Both the position numbers and the translations under genes were made by a program. A DNA stretch of 15,521 bases from Caryophanales bacterium UBA1744. GTDB taxonomy: Bacteria > Bacillota_I > Bacilli_A > RFN20 > CAG-826. This document shows positions 12,741-15,521 of this stretch, one piece after another (position 1 is the stretch's first letter; every line of letters starts with the position of its first letter). The notes under the pieces are model-generated. The model did not search any database. It was not told the DNA's origin and was given only the letters and a program-made list of their open reading frames with translations. The stretch spans positions 1 through 15,521 of the forward strand of contig DCHU01000021.1 in the NCBI GenBank assembly GCA_002314915.1, in the 5' to 3' direction.

Positions 12741-14138
12741 ATGAAAAAATCTTCATTATTCGTCGTATCTCTCGCAGCAGCTATGTTCTTAGTCGCATGC
12801 GGAGGAAAGACACCAACACCAGAGGAGAGCAAGACAAACACTGACAAGCCAACAACCTCCCAGAACCACAAACACTCATACGGAGAGTGGACAGAAACAA
12901 AGGCTCCAACATGTACAGAGAAGGGCCAGAAGGAAAGAACCTGCGAATGCGGTGAGAAGCAGACACAGGACGTCGCAGCAAAAGGCCACACATTTGTCGA
13001 TGACGGAACGGTCGAAGCAACATGCGGCAAAGAAGGCGAATTAAAGCAGAAGTGCTCAGTCTGTGGAGAAACAAAGACTGAAAAAATCCCTGCAAAGGCA
13101 CACACATTCGTCGAAGACGGAGAGAAACAGGGCGTCGTCCAGAAGATGAAGTGCGAATGCGGTGCAACTGCATATAACCTCTTAATCGCAGACGCAACTG
13201 GCTGGAACAAGTCAACAACCAAGTGGAATGCAAAATCAGGATCTGATGCAACAGCAACATGGAACCTCAACGGAATCGTCCCACACGCTCACTACAAGAT
13301 CATGGTTGAAGCAGGCCTCTCATACGACTCACACCAGGATAGATACTGGTATAACCAGCACGAGACAGATACTGGATCAAACCCGGATACAGCAGATCAG
13401 TCACCATGGAGATACTTCTTCTCACAGAATGAGAGCGAAACCGCAATCAACCCAACAAATATGAAGACATGGGGCGAAGACGGATTATCAACAACTCCAG
13501 CATGGGTTGAGGTCGTCGACGATGTCGAACTCGACGCAACAATCTTCTCAGCTCACCACGGAAACATCGGATACTCAATGATCTGGAGCCAGGTCAGACT
13601 CATCCAATTAACAGATGGAACAGCAGTCACTCCATACACACCAACAACTCCAACAGACCCAACAACTCCAACAGATCCAGTCGATCCTGTTGATCCAGTA
13701 GACCCAACAACTCCAACCGATCCAGTTGAAACTGGATACACAACCGAAATCAAAGTCGATATGCCAGACACAGGAACATTCATCGGCGATGATGGAAAGC
13801 AGAACAAGGGTGGATCGGTCACAGTTAAGGCAACAGTCACTGATGCAGGCGAATATGACTTACTCCTCCCTGCAAAGATTGGATCAGGCGCAGAATCAAC
13901 CGCATTAAGCACAAGACAGATCACAATCAAGATTAATGACGCAGACGCAATCAACCCAACAAACAACGACAAGACATCAACCGAACTCGGCTACAATTCA
14001 ACCGAATACAAAGAAGCAGTCATCTCTAAAGTCACATTAGCAGCAGGTGAGAACACAATCACTCTCGCTAACGGAGCAGGCGCTGGCTACAGACTCTTGA
14101 TGGACAAAGCAAACATGTACATCAAGTTAGCAAAATAA
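12741..14138 (+). CDS. Surface lipoprotein with Cys/His modules, Pro-rich linker and carbohydrate-binding-like domains
   Basis: The start is the ATG at 12741, not the TTG at 12720, because it gives a clean lipoprotein signal (MKKSSLF..., lipobox LVAC, Cys20). The protein has 465 residues. Residues 43-141 carry repeats common in Clostridia surface proteins: HSYGEWTETKAPTCTEKG then TCEC (Cys58, Cys68, Cys70), a second with Cys95, Cys105, Cys108, and a partial third with Cys138 and Cys140. They may bind a metal. Residues 145-295 form a beta-rich domain of carbohydrate-binding type. A TPTDP/VDP linker (301-329) joins it to a second such domain (about 333-465), with SVTVKATVTDAGEYDLLL and ending in a YRLLMDKANMYIKL strand, CBM6/35-like in style. 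No catalytic residues were seen, so it is likely a glycan-binding surface protein. A terminator follows. Confidence 0.85.
   Translation: MKKSSLFVVSLAAAMFLVACGGKTPTPEESKTNTDKPTTSQNHKHSYGEWTETKAPTCTEKGQKERTCECGEKQTQDVAAKGHTFVDDGTVEATCGKEGELKQKCSVCGETKTEKIPAKAHTFVEDGEKQGVVQKMKCECGATAYNLLIADATGWNKSTTKWNAKSGSDATATWNLNGIVPHAHYKIMVEAGLSYDSHQDRYWYNQHETDTGSNPDTADQSPWRYFFSQNESETAINPTNMKTWGEDGLSTTPAWVEVVDDVELDATIFSAHHGNIGYSMIWSQVRLIQLTDGTAVTPYTPTTPTDPTTPTDPVDPVDPVDPTTPTDPVETGYTTEIKVDMPDTGTFIGDDGKQNKGGSVTVKATVTDAGEYDLLLPAKIGSGAESTALSTRQITIKINDADAINPTNNDKTSTELGYNSTEYKEAVISKVTLAAGENTITLANGAGAGYRLLMDKANMYIKLAK
13641..13728 (+). repeat. In-frame repeat encoding a Pro-Thr-Asp linker
   Basis: Copies of codon blocks for PTTPTDP and PVDPVDP encode residues 301-329 of the lipoprotein. 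Such a linker is flexible and often separates surface domains. Synonymous differences between copies show it is not a very recent expansion. Confidence 0.85.
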
Positions 14139-14154
14139 GCTAAAACAAAAATCA

Positions 14155-14183
14155 GCACTCAGGCAAAACTGGGTGCTTTTTTT
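14155..14183 (+). terminator. Rho-independent terminator after the Cys/His-module lipoprotein
   Basis: The stem GCACTCAG / CTGGGTGC (14155-14162 with 14169-14176) has eight pairs with one wobble, a GCAAAA loop, and seven T. Confidence 0.92.
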
Positions 14184-14203
14184 GTTGCCCTCATAAATGA
14201 GAA

Positions 14204-14233
14204 TAAAAAAAGAGAAGAACTAAATCTTCTCTT
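14204..14233 (-). terminator. Rho-independent terminator of the AraC-type regulator gene
   Basis: AAGAGAAG (14210-14217) pairs with CTTCTCTT (14226-14233). On the minus strand the hairpin is followed by TTTTTATTC. The stop codon at 14220-14222 lies in the loop, so the hairpin overlaps the end of the gene. Confidence 0.75.
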
Positions 14234-15191
14234 CTGGATAAAACTCTTTTGCGAACTTCTTGATGAAGTCGAGTGCCATGTTAGTGTTGTAGATTCTTTC
14301 TGTCGCACCGATCTTTGGTTCATTGCCCAATGTTGACAATGTTGCGATTTTTGCTCGACACTCTTTTGGTGTCATGCCGACTCTCTTCAAGAACATCTTG
14401 TTCATGTACTTTGGATCAGAGAAGCCTGATTCATAGGAGATTTCAAGCAAGGTTTTCTTGCTGTTTCCCATAAGTCTTAAGCATTCCTCGAAACGCTTGA
14501 TGTTGACGTATTCCTGGAATGTGACACCGAAGTTAGAAGTGAAGATGTGGGAGAGGTAAGTGACCGTGATTCCTTCCATTTCAGCGATGTCTGCGAGTCT
14601 GATCTGTGACTCGAAGTTCGCATCGATGTAGGAGATGATTCTCTCGATCTGGAGGTCTCTCTCTTTCTTTCTCTTCTTCTGGGATTCAGTGATGATTTCG
14701 TAAGGAATCTCTCTATATAAGAATCCAAGGATCTTGGTCATAGGGATGATTGTCTCAAGTCTGAATGAAGGTCCTTGTCCAAAATATGTAGCGCATGCCT
14801 CTAGCATAAGCTTTGAGAGGACATCGCACTTTTCCTTTGGAAGGGAATCGCTGATCTTGCATGTGTCAAAGACAGTTGTTCTAACTGAAGGGATATATTC
14901 CCTTAAGAAGTGGTTAGAAATCTGAATGATCAAGATGATAGGATGCTGGTCAGGTGTTGATGAGAAGTCGTTGCGGATAGCGTGGACTTCATTTGAGTTG
15001 ATAAGGAAGATGTCTCCCTTTTTGATGTCGTGTTTAGTCTGCTTGACGATAACGGTTCCGTTTCCAGAAAGGACTAAACCTAACTCGATTTCGTTATGAA
15101 TATGGTTAGGTGCGAGGCTGATTCTGTTAACAAAAAACTTAAGATGTTTAATCTTGTCGTATCTGACAAGCTCAATTGATACTTTTTCCAT
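14220..15191 (-). CDS. AraC-family transcriptional regulator with N-terminal cupin domain
   Basis: Counted from the ATG at 15189-15191 the protein has 323 residues. The N-terminal half is a cupin-like sensor: the segment APNHIHNEIELGLVLSGNGTVIV, then KKGDIFLINSNEVHAIRND, is the usual AraC_binding pattern. The C-terminal double helix-turn-helix covers about residues 177-280. Its first helix pair is in IRLADIAEMEGITVTYLSHIF, and the second carries the family signature around EISYESGFSDPKYMNKMFLKRVGMTPKE. A 40-residue extension follows. Such regulators usually sense a sugar and activate uptake or degradation genes. The longer frame from 15227 would start between the -35 and -10 of a good promoter (TTGCAC, 17 bases, TTTAAA) and is rejected. 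No ribosome binding site precedes 15191, so the mRNA is probably leaderless. The divergent lipoprotein gene at 15457 is the most likely target. Confidence 0.92.
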   Translation of the reverse strand: MEKVSIELVRYDKIKHLKFFVNRISLAPNHIHNEIELGLVLSGNGTVIVKQTKHDIKKGDIFLINSNEVHAIRNDFSSTPDQHPIILIIQISNHFLREYIPSVRTTVFDTCKISDSLPKEKCDVLSKLMLEACATYFGQGPSFRLETIIPMTKILGFLYREIPYEIITESQKKRKKERDLQIERIISYIDANFESQIRLADIAEMEGITVTYLSHIFTSNFGVTFQEYVNIKRFEECLRLMGNSKKTLLEISYESGFSDPKYMNKMFLKRVGMTPKECRAKIATLSTLGNEPKIGATERIYNTNMALDFIKKFAKEFYPEEKI

Positions 15192-15198
15192 ATCGGTA

Positions 15199-15260
15199 TT
15201 TAAACACGGATATTTTACATAGTGCAAGACTATTTTTCACGAAATAGACTTTTTTGCACT
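15199..15260 (-). promoter_or_regulatory. Promoter and dyad operator of the AraC-type regulator
   Basis: On the minus strand TTGCAC (15227-15222), 17 bases and TTTAAA (15204-15199) form a promoter whose start site falls at or next to the ATG. A dyad spans 15221-15260: AGTGCAA (15221-15227) with TTGCACT (15254-15260), and nested CTATTT (15230-15235) with AAATAG (15242-15247). The left arm covers the -35, which fits autoregulation. Confidence 0.55.
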
Positions 15261-15347
15261 CTTTTATATGTTATTACAAATATACCGCAAGATTGTCGAG
15301 CGACCTAAATATTTATATTTTATTTAAAAAATACCAAATTCATCACC

Positions 15348-15389
15348 TTGACACTTGAAAAAAGTCGTTATTGACATTTTTGCTATAAA
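15348..15389 (+). promoter_or_regulatory. Putative promoter and TTGACA direct repeats before the last lipoprotein gene
   Basis: An extended -10, TG-C-TATAAA (15381-15389), is the best rightward promoter and would give a leader of about 60 bases with AAAGAGGA (15443-15450) as ribosome binding site. Two TTGACA hexamers (15348-15353 and 15371-15376), 23 bases apart, lie just upstream. Neither is at normal -35 spacing to this -10. Direct repeats about two helical turns apart are usual for AraC-family activator sites. Confidence 0.4.
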
Positions 15390-15456
15390 ATCACCTGAAA
15401 GTATGATTTTTCTACACGCACGTTTAGAATAGAATAGATAAGAAAGAGGAATTCAT

Positions 15457-15521
15457 ATGAAACATAAATCCACACTTTTGACGATAGCATTAGCTAGTTT
15501 AATGGCATGCGGACTTTATTC
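15457..15521 (+). CDS. Lipoprotein, N-terminal fragment (continues beyond window)
   Basis: Only 21 complete codons are visible, too few for an automatic call. They read MKHKSTLLTIALASLMACGL..., a typical lipoprotein signal peptide with two lysines, a hydrophobic core and lipobox LMAC (Cys18). A good ribosome binding site AAAGAGGA (15443-15450) lies six bases before the ATG. The gene is divergent from the AraC-type regulator. The arrangement is common for sugar ABC-transporter binding proteins, which would fit, but nothing beyond the signal peptide can be read. Confidence 0.8.
   Translation, partial: MKHKSTLLTIALASLMACGLY

Noticed and set aside
13553..13972. A 139-codon minus-strand frame opposite the linker-encoding repeat
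   Set aside because: Its Gly/Val/Ser repeat is the complement of the Pro-Thr-Asp codons, and it has no ribosome binding site or promoter.
15192..15227. Upstream ATG (15227) for the AraC regulator
   Set aside because: It lies between the -35 and -10 of a well-spaced promoter and has no ribosome binding site.

Overview
The window looks like a chromosomal segment from a low-to-mid GC, Gram-positive-type bacterium. The best guess is an uncultured gut or rumen member of the Bacilli/Mollicutes-related lineages. The reasons are the many lipoproteins with a Bacillota-style lipobox (LASC, LVAC, LMGC), the Big_2 (bacterial Ig-like) surface proteins, AGGAGG-type ribosome binding sites, rho-independent terminators after nearly every transcription unit, and no outer-membrane genes. 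All 14 stop codons that can be read are TAA or TAG; none is TGA. The species cannot be named from this sequence.

Layout. Positions 1-1577 (+) hold the C-terminal part of a class I SAM methyltransferase, a small RecA/DnaB-like ATPase, and a DUF2442-plus-helix-turn-helix protein flanked by two identical terminators. Positions 1701-2672 (+) encode ribose-phosphate pyrophosphokinase (prs). Positions 2721-3664 hold three tandem units of about 330 bp. Each unit encodes, on the minus strand, a 24-residue hydrophobic peptide with its own ribosome binding site. Convergent to it on the plus strand lies a perfectly spaced promoter followed by a rho-independent terminator, predicting an antisense RNA of about 43 nt. 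This has the layout of a tandem type I toxin-antitoxin array of a family I do not recognise, and it is the most interesting part of the window. Positions 3794-4573 (+) encode an SGNH/GDSL esterase lipoprotein.

Positions 4737-12359 (-) form a block of four surface lipoprotein genes. In transcription order these are an M6-type zinc metalloprotease with three Big_2 domains, a 377-residue lipoprotein, a 1056-residue Big_2 lipoprotein, and a 285-residue lipoprotein. The second and fourth appear to share a repeated module of about 100 residues. After an AT-rich, palindrome-rich intergenic region, 12741-14138 (+) encodes a lipoprotein with Cys/His modules, a Pro-Thr-Asp linker and two beta-rich, carbohydrate-binding-like domains. 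Positions 14220-15191 (-) encode an AraC-type regulator with a dyad around its own promoter. The window ends inside a divergent lipoprotein gene at 15457.

Together the right two thirds reads as a cell-surface module for binding and processing extracellular protein or glycan, next to a cupin/AraC sensor. The left third is housekeeping plus small accessory genes. Functional links between the regions are inference. No rRNA, tRNA, CRISPR array, insertion sequence or complete phage gene set was seen.
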